Shown here: one piece after another, positions 1 through 8,587 of the stretch | How the letters are laid out: each line of letters opens with the position of its first letter | Position numbering within the stretch: position 1 is the first letter of the stretch | DNA from: Propionibacteriaceae bacterium | GTDB taxonomy: Bacteria; Actinomycetota; Actinomycetes; Propionibacteriales; Propionibacteriaceae | DNA: 64,000 nucleotides | Direction of reading: 5' to 3' | Assembly (NCBI GenBank): GCA_031271975.1 | Contig: JAISUR010000020.1 | Span: 1-64,000, forward strand | The notes under the pieces: generated by a model | Databases searched by the model: none | What the model was told of the DNA's origin: nothing | The model's input: the letters and a program-made list of their open reading frames with translations, nothing else | Program-made: the position numbers and the translations under genes

Positions 1-1275
1 GTGATCGTCTTCGGCGAACCAGAAATCTCCGTGCCGCCCAGCTTCGCATGAATGGCAAAGTCACCAGCCTTCGTCGACTTCACCGTCACAACGATCTTGC
101 CGTCCGCACCCGACGCGGCAGTCTGCCCCGTAGCCGTCAAACCAGCCGCGTCCAGACCCTCCCAGGTCAGCGTCACGCCGGAAACCGGATTGTCGCTGGA
201 ATCCAGCACTGTCGCCGTCAGCGTGTGCGTCTCAGTATTGTCGGCCACCCTCGTGCCCGTGGTCGCCTCCAAGGTCGAATGCGTGGCGGAAGCCGAACCG
301 GACGAGAAAGCGGCCTTGGGCGTACCCGTGACGGTCTGCCCGGCCACCTGCACGGTCAACGTGTACTCGCCCACATCGCCCGACTTGACCTTCGCCGTCG
401 CCTGGCCATCCGTGCCCGTCGCCGCCTGCGTATCGAAAACGGTCGCCGTCCCAGATCCGGCAGTCAATGTCGCCGGCCAGGTCGCGGCGACGTTCGGGAT
501 CACGTTCTTGTACTGGTCGCGCGCTGTCAGCGTGCCCGTCCAGAAGTCCGAGTTGTTCGCCAACACCACATCGCCGGTCTTCGTCAGCAGCAACTCCGTG
601 AAGCCCTCGCCGACCACCAGCGGGCCAGGCACGAATGTGATCGTCTTTGGCGAACCAGAAATGTCCGTGCCGCCCAGCTTCGCATGAATGGCAAAGTCAC
701 CAGTCTTCGTCGACTTCACCGTCACGACGATCTTGCCGTCCGCACCCGACGCGGCGCTCTGCCCAGTCGCCGTCAGCCCGGCGGCGTCCAAGCCTTCCCA
801 GGTCAAGGTCACGCCGGAAACCGGATGGTCGTCGGAATCCAACACTGTCGCCGTCAGCGTGTGCGTCTCAGTATTGTCGGCCACCCTCGTGCCCGTGGTG
901 GCTTCCAGCGTCGAATGCGTGGCGGAGGCCGAACCGGATGTGAACACGGCCTTGGGCGTGCCCGTCACCGTCTGCCCGGCCACTTGCGCGGTCAGCGTGT
1001 ACTCGCCAACATCGCCCGACTTGACCTTCGCCGTCGCCTGACCATTCGAACCAGTCGTGGACTGCGTGTCATACACCGTCGCTGTCGTCGTGCCCGCGCC
1101 GGATAGTGTCGTCGGCCAAGTCACCGCCACATTCGGAATGACGTTGTGGTGCTCGTCGCGCACCGTCAGCGTGCCTGTCCAGAAGTCCGAGTTGTTCGCC
1201 AACACCTGGTCTCCGGTCTTCGTAAGCAGCAGCTCGGTATAGCCCTCGCCGAAGTACGGCGGCCCAGGCACGAAG
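1..1275. repeat. 636-bp tandem coding repeats (212 aa) in the surface protein
   Basis: The stretch beginning at 1 recurs at 637 with only a few substitutions over hundreds of bases; for example, ISGSPKTIT and DISGSPKTIT are encoded at equivalent places. A third, more divergent copy continues towards 1275 and beyond. The spacing is an exact multiple of three, so whole domain pairs are duplicated: each unit encodes two Ig-like modules (one starting near LLLTKTGD, one near SASATHSTLE). Such near-identical repeats usually expand and contract by recombination. Confidence 0.85.
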
Positions 1276-4200
1276 TCCAGGCTGACGGGGCTGCCAACCA
1301 CGGCGGTGCCGCCGATCTTGGCCGCCACGTCGTAGCTGCCAGCCTTCTCAGTGGTGAACGACACCGTCAGCGTGCCATCCGCGCCAGTCGTTGTCGGAGA
1401 CTTGGCAGCGGTCAGGTCGGCGGAGAACTCCCAGGTGGCGTCCGCCCCAGCAATCGGGTTGTCGAGCTCGTCCTTCAGCGTCAGCCGCACCTGGTGGGCT
1501 TCGCTTCCGTCAGCCGTCTTGTCGCCGGTCGTCAGCTTTTCGATCTTTGAGTGCGCGGCAGAAGCCGGGCCCGCGTTGAACGTGATCTGCTTCGGCGAGC
1601 CGGACACCGCGGCCGTGGTGCCGCCGAACTGCGCGATGGCGGCGTGGACGTAATACGTGCCGGCCACATCGGCGGTGATGGTCACCTCGCACTGGCCCGT
1701 CGTGATGTCCGTAGTGCATGAACTGTTGGAGAGCGTGACACCGGTGGTGACCACATTCGCTCCAGCGGCGTCGGTCGTGATCTTGTAGCTGACTTCCTGC
1801 GAACCGATCAGCGTGCCCTCGGCTGTCTTCGTCGTCGTGACAGCGGTGAACTCGCCGTCGATTACGGACTGGGCGGTCGTCGGCGTGACCGTCAGCGTGG
1901 ACGAATTGGGATCGGCGAACTTCACCACATCGAACGTGCACAGCAGATCGCCGCCGCTTGGGATCGCGTCGGCTGGAATCGTCAGCTTGCCGTCGCTGGC
2001 GTCAAACGTCGCCGTTGCGAACGCGGAACCGTCGAGCGAATCCACGCACGTGGCGCGGACCGGGTTCCAACCCGTCGGGGCGGTGGCCGTGATCACCGTC
2101 GCGGCGCTGCGGCTGCTGATCGCGTGCAGCTTGGCCGATGTGACCGCAACGCCCTCGGCGGTGGTCGTCAGCGAATCAGTAGCGCTGGAAGGCGCCGTGG
2201 TCGCGGCGTTCGTCAGAGCAAAGCTGACGGTCGACGTGCCACCGACAGTGCGCAAGGCGAGGCGGACCTGCGCCTGGGCGACGGCCACCTGATAGTCCTC
2301 GACTTCACCGAAGCTGACCCACGGATTTGCGCTTGAATAGGCGCCGGCCGCGTTATCGGGAGCGGAAATGTTCCCGGTGGAGGCGATGGCGCGGAAGATG
2401 CCCGTGGCCAGCGCCCCGCTGGGAGCGGTGGACGCGGTGTTCAGCGTGCCCGTCGCCTTGCCGGACGATATCGAGGGTTGCCAGATCGGAGCCCCGGACA
2501 GGGCGGTCGCGCCCGAGCCCGTGCCAATGCCGGAATACCAGCCCTTGACCACGGCCTGCGCGGCCTGGTCGCCGCCCAAAACGGCTTCCAGCGGATAGCT
2601 GCGCCCGACGGAGAAGGCCTGGCCTTGCAGCGGGACAGTGGCGCCATTCACCAGCTGCACGAAAACGCCGTCGTCGGTGGCGTGGGCGCTGGCATCTGCG
2701 GAGGTCGTGCCGTCGGTATAGCGGCCCAGTTCCGCACCGAGCCGCAAGCCGGTGTAGCTGCCGTTCGTGAAGACCGCGCCGTTTTGCGCCTGGGTGGACT
2801 GGGCCGGAGCATCGCCGTAAGAGCCCGCCAGCGAGAACGCGAAGTTGGCGTCGGCCACGTCATTCGACGTCGTCATCAGGACCTCTGACACGAACGCGAA
2901 AGTCGCCGGATCCGCCGTGGAACCCACCGCGCCAACTGCCGGATCGGAATAGGGCGCGAGCAGGTTGCCGGAGCATGCTCCGTCGGAAGTCTTGTGCTCG
3001 CCCAGGCAGTAGGCCGTCACCTTGTTGGGATCGCTTGCGGTGGCCGCGGCCCAAGTCTGGACGGCGTTGCGCGAGTCGATCTGCGGCTGGACGATGCGCA
3101 CGTAGTAGGTGGCGTTGTTGGTATCGCCGATGAGCAGCGAGTAATCGCCCTCGGAGTCGGTCTGGACCACGCCCACGATGGTGTTCGTGTCGTCGTAGAT
3201 GGCGACTGTCTGGCCGGCCAACCCCGGATCACCGGTGACGTCGCCGTCGCCGTTGACGTCGTTGTAGACCGTGCCCTCGATGACGGCGGCGGTTTGCGAA
3301 GACGCGAAGTCGAAGCCGTCGTAGCCGGCGGTGTTGGTCGAAGTGTTGAAGAACGGGGTCGCGGTGGCGTTGACCGTGCCGGTGCCGGCCAGCGGATCGA
3401 CCTTCAGCACGGCCCGGCGAGCGGGAACTGTGCCCATGGCGTGGTAGCCGCCGGCGTAGAGCTTGCCGTTGTAGAACGCGGAGCCCACCATGCCCGCCGC
3501 CCCGGAGCCGAAAGTGATCGAGCCCGCGCGGGAGATGTGGCTGACTACGTTGTAATACCAGACGTTCGCGGCGTTGCGCGTGGCAGTGGTGGGGCCGGAA
3601 ATCGGCTGCCCCGAATCGTCGCGGGCAGGCAGGATGCGCAGCAAGACGGAGTGGTCTGCCTCGGAGGTGTCGGCCAACATGTAAATGTTGCCGTTGGCGT
3701 CCAGGGCCATGTCGGATGTGGCGTAGGCCTCGATGCCAGTCGCCGTGGAACTCGGGTTGGCCAACTGGGCCCAGTTGGAGTGCAGGCTGCGGCGTTCGGC
3801 TTGTGTGGCGGGCTGGATATAGCCGGAGTAGGTCGCGTCGCCGGTGTTGGGATCCCAGATGGTGAAAGAGAATCCGTTGGAAGTGTTGGCTGCGTCGGAG
3901 ACACGGTTCTGCGAGTCGATGTCCGTAGCCGTCAAGCCAGAGAAGTAGATCTTCCCGGTCTGCTGGTCCACCTCGCCGCCAGTCACTTGACCGGATGCCC
4001 GGTTGTTATAGACAGCGGGGGCACACGCCGTCTTGGCCACCGTTTCGCCATTGATGAGCCGCGTCACCTTGGTCTGTCCGGCCGAGCATCCGTTGGCGTT
4101 GCCCGCCCAATCCCAGAAGTAGCCGGCCAGCGTGCCGTCGGGCATCGGGCCCACGCCGAGGGACGAGTACATGTCCGCCCCATCGGTCCAGTCGCCCGCG

Positions 4201-4511
4201 CTGGCGGTGTACTTGCGATACAGGAAGGGCGCGCGGTCGACGACGTCGCCGTTCTCGTCGATCGTGAAGCGGTCCACAGTCAGGGCACCCTTGCCACCGT
4301 TGCCGGTGCGGGCGTTCTCGAAATAGGCCGTCACCTGGTAGACGGAATCACGGTCCCACTGCGGATGCGCGGCGTCATCGAAGACCCACGTCTTCGTGGC
4401 TTCGTCTGGTTGCCAAACGACGTCGGCGCGCGCCGAAACGTTGGCAAACGACAGGCCGCACGCCACCAAGGCAAAAGCGGCAACATAGGACAGCGGTTTG
4501 CGCATAAGCAT
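1..4511 (-). CDS. Large secreted Ig-like repeat surface protein (3' end outside window)
   Basis: The frame is open from an ATG at 4511 to the left edge, giving about 1503 residues without the C-terminus. A signal peptide follows (MLMRKPLSYVAAFALV..., cut near SARA). Residues ~30-400 look like a propeller or reporting-type ectodomain. Residues ~405-470 resemble an SdrD B-type or carboxypeptidase-regulatory-like fold (VYNDVNGDGDVTGDPGL). The GEVEDYQV motif, typical of many bacterial surface proteins, lies near residue 734. From ~970 on there are Thr/Ser-rich bacterial Ig-like (Big_1/invasin type) domains, including a 212-residue tandem repeat. A GGGGG-containing ribosome-binding site precedes the start; a second in-frame ATG is at 4505. 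The role is probably adhesion or an exported cell-surface scaffold. Any LPXTG sorting signal would lie outside the window. Family placement is secure, ligand unknown. Confidence 0.88.
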   Translation of the reverse strand, partial: MLMRKPLSYVAAFALVACGLSFANVSARADVVWQPDEATKTWVFDDAAHPQWDRDSVYQVTAYFENARTGNGGKGALTVDRFTIDENGDVVDRAPFLYRKYTASAGDWTDGADMYSSLGVGPMPDGTLAGYFWDWAGNANGCSAGQTKVTRLINGETVAKTACAPAVYNNRASGQVTGGEVDQQTGKIYFSGLTATDIDSQNRVSDAANTSNGFSFTIWDPNTGDATYSGYIQPATQAERRSLHSNWAQLANPSSTATGIEAYATSDMALDANGNIYMLADTSEADHSVLLRILPARDDSGQPISGPTTATRNAANVWYYNVVSHISRAGSITFGSGAAGMVGSAFYNGKLYAGGYHAMGTVPARRAVLKVDPLAGTGTVNATATPFFNTSTNTAGYDGFDFASSQTAAVIEGTVYNDVNGDGDVTGDPGLAGQTVAIYDDTNTIVGVVQTDSEGDYSLLIGDTNNATYYVRIVQPQIDSRNAVQTWAAATASDPNKVTAYCLGEHKTSDGACSGNLLAPYSDPAVGAVGSTADPATFAFVSEVLMTTSNDVADANFAFSLAGSYGDAPAQSTQAQNGAVFTNGSYTGLRLGAELGRYTDGTTSADASAHATDDGVFVQLVNGATVPLQGQAFSVGRSYPLEAVLGGDQAAQAVVKGWYSGIGTGSGATALSGAPIWQPSISSGKATGTLNTASTAPSGALATGIFRAIASTGNISAPDNAAGAYSSANPWVSFGEVEDYQVAVAQAQVRLALRTVGGTSTVSFALTNAATTAPSSATDSLTTTAEGVAVTSAKLHAISSRSAATVITATAPTGWNPVRATCVDSLDGSAFATATFDASDGKLTIPADAIPSGGDLLCTFDVVKFADPNSSTLTVTPTTAQSVIDGEFTAVTTTKTAEGTLIGSQEVSYKITTDAAGANVVTTGVTLSNSSCTTDITTGQCEVTITADVAGTYYVHAAIAQFGGTTAAVSGSPKQITFNAGPASAAHSKIEKLTTGDKTADGSEAHQVRLTLKDELDNPIAGADATWEFSADLTAAKSPTTTGADGTLTVSFTTEKAGSYDVAAKIGGTAVVGSPVSLDFVPGPPYFGEGYTELLLTKTGDQVLANNSDFWTGTLTVRDEHHNVIPNVAVTWPTTLSGAGTTTATVYDTQSTTGSNGQATAKVKSGDVGEYTLTAQVAGQTVTGTPKAVFTSGSASATHSTLEATTGTRVADNTETHTLTATVLDSDDHPVSGVTLTWEGLDAAGLTATGQSAASGADGKIVVTVKSTKTGDFAIHAKLGGTDISGSPKTITFVPGPLVVGEGFTELLLTKTGDVVLANNSDFWTGTLTARDQYKNVIPNVAATWPATLTAGSGTATVFDTQAATGTDGQATAKVKSGDVGEYTLTVQVAGQTVTGTPKAAFSSGSASATHSTLEATTGTRVADNTETHTLTATVLDSSDNPVSGVTLTWEGLDAAGLTATGQTAASGADGKIVVTVKSTKAGDFAIHAKLGGTEISGSPKTI

Positions 4512-4780
4512 TCCCGACCCCCGTCAACCCGCGTGGAGCGAGGTCTCCACAACAACTGACTACGTAATATAGGCGCAGTTACCCCCAAGGTGCGGGTTGG
4601 GAAAAGCAGACTACGTGCCCGGCATGGAAAGCCTCGTATTCAAACGTACCCGACTGCGTACAAGTGGGTACTGTCTCTCTGCACATGTTAGAGGCCAAAA
4701 TCACCCCAAGTAACCGAACTCCGTGAGACAAAACCTACGGAAGCGTAGCTAAACGCCTCAAGAAGAGTCACAATAGACCC
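4512..4780. other. Divergent intergenic region between surface protein and fadD
   Basis: There is no gene here. A possible -10 element for the surface protein (TATATT on the minus strand) lies at 4566-4571. For the ligase gene, CACAAT at 4769-4774 sits six bases before its ATG, matching the spacing of leaderless promoters elsewhere in the window. A small inverted repeat, CTACG-GAAG-CGTAG, is near 4734-4748. Nothing else is recognisable. Confidence 0.4.
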
Positions 4781-6466
4781 ATGAGCAATGCCCCATGGAC
4801 GCGGCACTACCAGCCGGGCGTCCCGGACGAAATCGAATTACCCACCGAATCCCTGGTCTCCCTCGTGGAAACGTCGGTCCGCGAGGCTGCGGACTGCGTC
4901 GCCACGGAGTTCTTCGGCCAGACCATGACGTACGCCCAACTGGGCGACCAGATCAACCGCGCAGCCGAAGGCTTGCGCAAGCTCGGTGTGAAAGCCGGCG
5001 ACCGGGTGGCGCTGGTGCTGCCCAACTGCCCACAGCACATAATCGCGTTCTACGCGGTGCTGCGCGTGGGCGGCATCGTCGTCGAGCACAATCCGCTTTA
5101 CACCCCCCGGGAACTGCGCCACATGTTCGAGGACCACGCCGCGCGCGTCGTCATCGCCTGGGACGTGGCGGTCGCCAAGCTGCGCAGCCAACCCGACGAC
5201 ATCAAGTTGGACGCCATCGTCTCCGTCAACCTGATCAAGGCTTTCCCGGCCGTCAAGCGTTTCGCTCTGTCGTTGCCCATTCCGAGCCTGCGCAAGACCC
5301 GCAAGAAGCTGACCCAGCCCGCCCCCGGAACGACCAGTTGGGAAGACTTCCTGAAGAACAAGCCCATCGACCCGGAGTATCCCAAGCCGGCCGTCACCGA
5401 CCTGGCCGTCATCCAGTACACGTCCGGCACCACCAGCCAGCCCAAGGGCGCAATGCTCAGCCACTCCAACCTTTTCTCCAACGCGCGGCAGGGCATGGCC
5501 TGGATGCATGGGGCCGAATACCGCAAAGAGACGTTCTACGCGATCCTGCCGATGTTCCACGCCTTCGGCATGACGCTGTTCCTCACCTACGGCATCCTGC
5601 AGCAGGCCCGAATCGTGCTGTTCCCGCAGTTCGACGTGGACATGGTGCTGGACGCGGCCAAGAAGAGTCCGCCAACCGTCTACCACGCCGTGCCGACGAT
5701 CTTCGAATCCACCGCCCGCCGGGCCAAAGAGCGCGGAATCTCGCTGAAGTCCGCCCGTTTCTGCATTTCCGGCGCGATGAACCTGCCGGATTCCACAGTC
5801 GAACTTTGGGAAGCCCAATCCGGCGGCCTGCTCGTGGAGGGCTACGGCATGACGGAGGCCTCGCCGGTCTGCCTGGGCAACCCGTTCTTCTCGTCGCGCA
5901 AGACGGGCACGATCGGCGTCCCGTTCCCGAGCACGCTTATGAAAGTGGTCGACCTGGAAGATCCCACGAAGGAAGTCGGCGTCGGCGTGCGCGGCGAACT
6001 GCTCATCAAGGGCCCGCAGGTGTTCTCCGGCTACTGGAACAATCCGGTCGAGACAGAGCGCACCTTGCTGCCGGGCGGCTGGCTGCGCACCGGTGACGTG
6101 GTGACCGTTGACGAAGACGGCTTCACCACCATCGTCGACCGGGTAAAGGAGCTCATCATCACGGGCGGCTTCAACGTCTCCCCGTCCGAGGTGGAGACCG
6201 TGTTGCGCGGCCATCCGGATGTGACGGACGCGGCCGTGGTAGGCCTGCCGTCGCCATCGGGCGGCGAAGTCGTGACCGCGGCGGTGGTCGTCCGAGCCGA
6301 CGCCGAGTTCAATGAGGACAAGCTGCGCGCGTTCTGCAAGGAGCGCCTCACCGGCTACAAAGTGCCGCGCTCGTTCGTCCAGGTGGATTCCTTGCCGCAG
6401 TCGATGCTGGGCAAGGTGCTGCGCAAGCAGGTCAAGGATCAGATTCTGGCGAAGGCCAACGCCTAG
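4781..6466 (+). CDS. fadD: Long-chain acyl-CoA synthetase (AMP-forming ligase)
   Basis: A 561-residue adenylate-forming enzyme that activates fatty acids with ATP and CoA for degradation or lipid synthesis. The P-loop-like motif YTSGTTSQPKGAM is at residues 213-225, GYGMTEASPV near 354, GWLRTGD in the hinge region, and the C-terminal catalytic lysine motif GKVLRKQV near 545. Length and motif order match the FadD family. The start is ATG; an AGAAGAG stretch and a weak -10 (CACAAT) both lie just upstream. The gene stands alone and converges on the SpoIIM-family gene, the two stops overlapping within CTAG. Chain-length preference cannot be read from sequence. Confidence 0.9.
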   Translation: MSNAPWTRHYQPGVPDEIELPTESLVSLVETSVREAADCVATEFFGQTMTYAQLGDQINRAAEGLRKLGVKAGDRVALVLPNCPQHIIAFYAVLRVGGIVVEHNPLYTPRELRHMFEDHAARVVIAWDVAVAKLRSQPDDIKLDAIVSVNLIKAFPAVKRFALSLPIPSLRKTRKKLTQPAPGTTSWEDFLKNKPIDPEYPKPAVTDLAVIQYTSGTTSQPKGAMLSHSNLFSNARQGMAWMHGAEYRKETFYAILPMFHAFGMTLFLTYGILQQARIVLFPQFDVDMVLDAAKKSPPTVYHAVPTIFESTARRAKERGISLKSARFCISGAMNLPDSTVELWEAQSGGLLVEGYGMTEASPVCLGNPFFSSRKTGTIGVPFPSTLMKVVDLEDPTKEVGVGVRGELLIKGPQVFSGYWNNPVETERTLLPGGWLRTGDVVTVDEDGFTTIVDRVKELIITGGFNVSPSEVETVLRGHPDVTDAAVVGLPSPSGGEVVTAAVVVRADAEFNEDKLRAFCKERLTGYKVPRSFVQVDSLPQSMLGKVLRKQVKDQILAKANA

Positions 6467-7458
6467 GCGCTCCCCTTCACTTCCGCCGCGGCTTCGTCTT
6501 CCGAAACTGTGGTTACCACGCCCATCTCGGTTGCGCGGCGGCCGACCCAGAACGTCGTCCACCACAACAACGCGCACGCCGCCGCCCCAATGCCGATCTT
6601 GAGGCCTGGATGAAGCGACGACGGGGTGACGAACCCTTCCAGGATGCCGCTCAAACCGAGGAACAGCGTCAGCGCGACCACGACGATGATCGTCGAGCGG
6701 CCCTCGTCTGCCAGCGACTTGGCGCGCGTGCGCCCGCCTGGCACGAGCCATGCCCACAGCAGCCGGACCCCGGCCGCGCCAGCCACGAACACGCAGCTCA
6801 ACTCCAACAGGCCGTGCGGCAGGATCAAGGTCCAAAACACGTAGTCAGCGCCATGATTGTGCATCAGCGCCGCCACCACGCCCAGGGACAGGGAGTTCGA
6901 AAAGAGCACTTGCAGCGGCAGGATTCCGGTGATGCCCGCCGCCACGCAGATCGCGGCGATGCGCGCGTTGTTGGTCCATACTTTCGCGCTGAAGCTGGCG
7001 TGCGGATATTCGGAGTAATACTGCGCGAAGGCCTCGTTGACGTACTCCTCTTGCCCCCGCTCGGAAAGCACGAGGCCGATAGCCTCGGGATTGGCGACGC
7101 ACCAAAAGCCAGCGGCCAAGGCCACGATCATGCAGAATGCCGTCGCCGCCACCGACCACCAGCGGATGCGGTACAGCGCGGCCGGAATCGTCCGCGTGAA
7201 GAACTCGCCAATGGCCGCCCAGGTGAGATTATGCGGGGTGCCGATCCGGCCGCGTGCTTTCACGAGCAGGATCGAGAGTTGGGAGACCAGGCCCGGATCG
7301 GGAGCGGTGGAGCGGAGTTGGGAAAGCTGGGTGGAGCCCTGGCGATAGAGCTGCACGAGCTCGTCGGCCTCGGCCCCCGTCAGGCGAGACGCCGAGGTGA
7401 GTTCTTCCAGCCGCCGCCACGCCTTGGCATGAGCCCCGGTGAAAACGTCCACATCCAC
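6463..7458 (-). CDS. SpoIIM-family (DUF95) integral membrane protein
   Basis: A 331-residue membrane protein of the stage II sporulation protein M family, common in non-sporulating actinobacteria and usually found beside RDD proteins. A soluble N-terminal helix region (residues 1-100) is followed by hydrophobic segments near 110-130, 170-195, 205-235, 255-275 and 285-305, with family-like stretches LPLQVLFSNSLSLGVVAALM and LPHGLLELSCVFVAGAAG. The start is GTG at 7458 with no Shine-Dalgarno; TAGGCT lies six bases upstream, so a leaderless transcript is likely. It is divergent from the RDD gene, only 17 bases away. The molecular function is not established. Confidence 0.85.
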   Translation of the reverse strand: MDVDVFTGAHAKAWRRLEELTSASRLTGAEADELVQLYRQGSTQLSQLRSTAPDPGLVSQLSILLVKARGRIGTPHNLTWAAIGEFFTRTIPAALYRIRWWSVAATAFCMIVALAAGFWCVANPEAIGLVLSERGQEEYVNEAFAQYYSEYPHASFSAKVWTNNARIAAICVAAGITGILPLQVLFSNSLSLGVVAALMHNHGADYVFWTLILPHGLLELSCVFVAGAAGVRLLWAWLVPGGRTRAKSLADEGRSTIIVVVALTLFLGLSGILEGFVTPSSLHPGLKIGIGAAACALLWWTTFWVGRRATEMGVVTTVSEDEAAAEVKGSA

Positions 7459-7475
7459 ACCGGTAGCCTATAACC
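7459..7475. promoter_or_regulatory. Symmetric bidirectional promoter for spoIIM-like and RDD genes
   Basis: The heptamer TAGCCTA (7464-7470) reads as -10 TAGCCT on the plus strand and TAGGCT on the minus strand. Exactly six bases separate it from ATG (7476) on one side and GTG (7458) on the other, so one element can fire two leaderless transcripts in opposite directions. Neither gene has a ribosome-binding site. Confidence 0.55.
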
Positions 7476-8297
7476 ATGGACCCAGACGAGATCCTGACTG
7501 GCGAAGGGGTGGCGCTTTCGGTGCAGGCGGCGTCGGTGCTTGCCCGCGCAGGGGCTTGGCTGCTGGACGCGATCGTGATGCTCGCGGCCTTGTTTGGGTT
7601 GTCCATGCTCATGACTGTCGGCGGCGGAAACCTCGACAATGCGATGGCCACGGCCTACATGATGCTCGTTTCCTTCATGTGCTTCATCGGCATCCCGACA
7701 CTGCTGGAGACGCTCACGCACGGCCGGTCGGTGGGCAAGCTGGCCTTCGGGATCCAGGTGATCCGCGACGACGGCGGCCCGGTGCGTCTGCGCCACGCAG
7801 CTATCCGCTCGCTGATCGGCTTCTTCGAGTTGTGGGCCTCGCTGGGCGGCATCGCGTTCATCGTCTCCATGCTCAACGACCGCGGCAAACGCGTCGGCGA
7901 CTTCCTCGCCGGGACGTATGCGGCCAACGTCCGCGGCGCGAAAACAGCGCCGCTGGCGATATCGCTCCCACCAAGCCTGGCCGACTGGGTGAAAGTGACC
8001 GACATCCGCCCGCTGCCCGACGCCCTCGCCATGCGCGCGCGCCAATTCCTGCAACGCGCCAATACCTTCCCCGTCCAAGCCCGCAACAAGCTCGGCTTGC
8101 GCGTCGCCGCCCAACTCGAACAGTACGTCGCCCCATCTCCCCCGCCGTGGACACACCCGGAGGCCTTCATAACCGCCGTGCTGTACGAACGGCGCCGCCG
8201 CGAGCAGGAATCCACCGCAAGCCGCATCCAGCGAGTGAACCAGCAACTGGCCGGCATCGAGACCCTGCCCTATTCCGTGGCCGACCCCGTGTTGTAA
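7476..8297 (+). CDS. RDD-family membrane protein
   Basis: A 273-residue protein with the RDD domain in its first half: AGAWLLDAIVMLAALFG (first membrane segment, containing the family Arg/Asp positions), a second segment near residues 55-80, SVGKLAFGIQVIRDDGG, and DRGKRVGDFLAGTYAANVR. The C-terminal ~110 residues are cytoplasmic, charged and without a recognised domain. Function is unknown; some RDD proteins have been proposed as ion exchangers. It starts with ATG without a Shine-Dalgarno, six bases after a -10-like TAGCCT. It forms a divergent pair with the SpoIIM-family gene, an arrangement seen widely in actinobacteria. Confidence 0.88.
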   Translation: MDPDEILTGEGVALSVQAASVLARAGAWLLDAIVMLAALFGLSMLMTVGGGNLDNAMATAYMMLVSFMCFIGIPTLLETLTHGRSVGKLAFGIQVIRDDGGPVRLRHAAIRSLIGFFELWASLGGIAFIVSMLNDRGKRVGDFLAGTYAANVRGAKTAPLAISLPPSLADWVKVTDIRPLPDALAMRARQFLQRANTFPVQARNKLGLRVAAQLEQYVAPSPPPWTHPEAFITAVLYERRRREQESTASRIQRVNQQLAGIETLPYSVADPVL

Positions 8298-8317
8298 GAC
8301 CACGCCTGACCCACTCT

Positions 8318-8587
8318 GAAGGAGCAAACTGGTCCGAGATCGCCCAGAAATCGAAGACCGCGAACCGCGATTGGGATTCCGCCGCAGCCCTCCTGGACAG
8401 CTACGGCCTGCGAGTTGAGCCCGTAACGAAAGCCGACGCCGAGTGGGCTGCGGCCAGGTGGCGCAAAGGCAAAGGCTTGTCTTTGGCAGACCGACTCTGC
8501 CTGGCGTTGGGCGACCGGCTCAACGCCGAGGTGTGGACGACCGATGCGCTGTGGAGCGGCCTGCCTGGAGTGCGCGTGGTCAGGTAG
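8318..8587 (+). pseudogene. 5'-truncated PIN-domain (VapC-like) toxin remnant
   Basis: The frame encodes EGANWSEIAQKSK, then WAAARWRKGKGLSLADRLCL and VWTTDALWSGLPGVRVVR, ending in TAG. This is the C-terminal two-thirds of a PIN ribonuclease: the conserved Glu of NWSEIAQK, the Asp of LSLADRLCLAL and the Asp of TTDALW are present. The N-terminal strand with the first catalytic Asp is missing and no start codon with a ribosome-binding site precedes it. No antitoxin gene is adjacent. The tail overlaps the 3' end of the convergent adenylate-forming enzyme. Most likely a decayed toxin gene. Confidence 0.75.

Noticed and set aside
2994-4559. Long plus-strand frame opposite the surface protein
   Set aside because: Its reverse strand is a clear signal-peptide and Ig-domain gene with continuous homology-like motifs; the plus frame is a GC-bias shadow of it.
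4838-6835. Long minus-strand frame across fadD
   Set aside because: Runs antisense through all FadD motifs and then into the SpoIIM-like gene; no motif, no ribosome-binding site.
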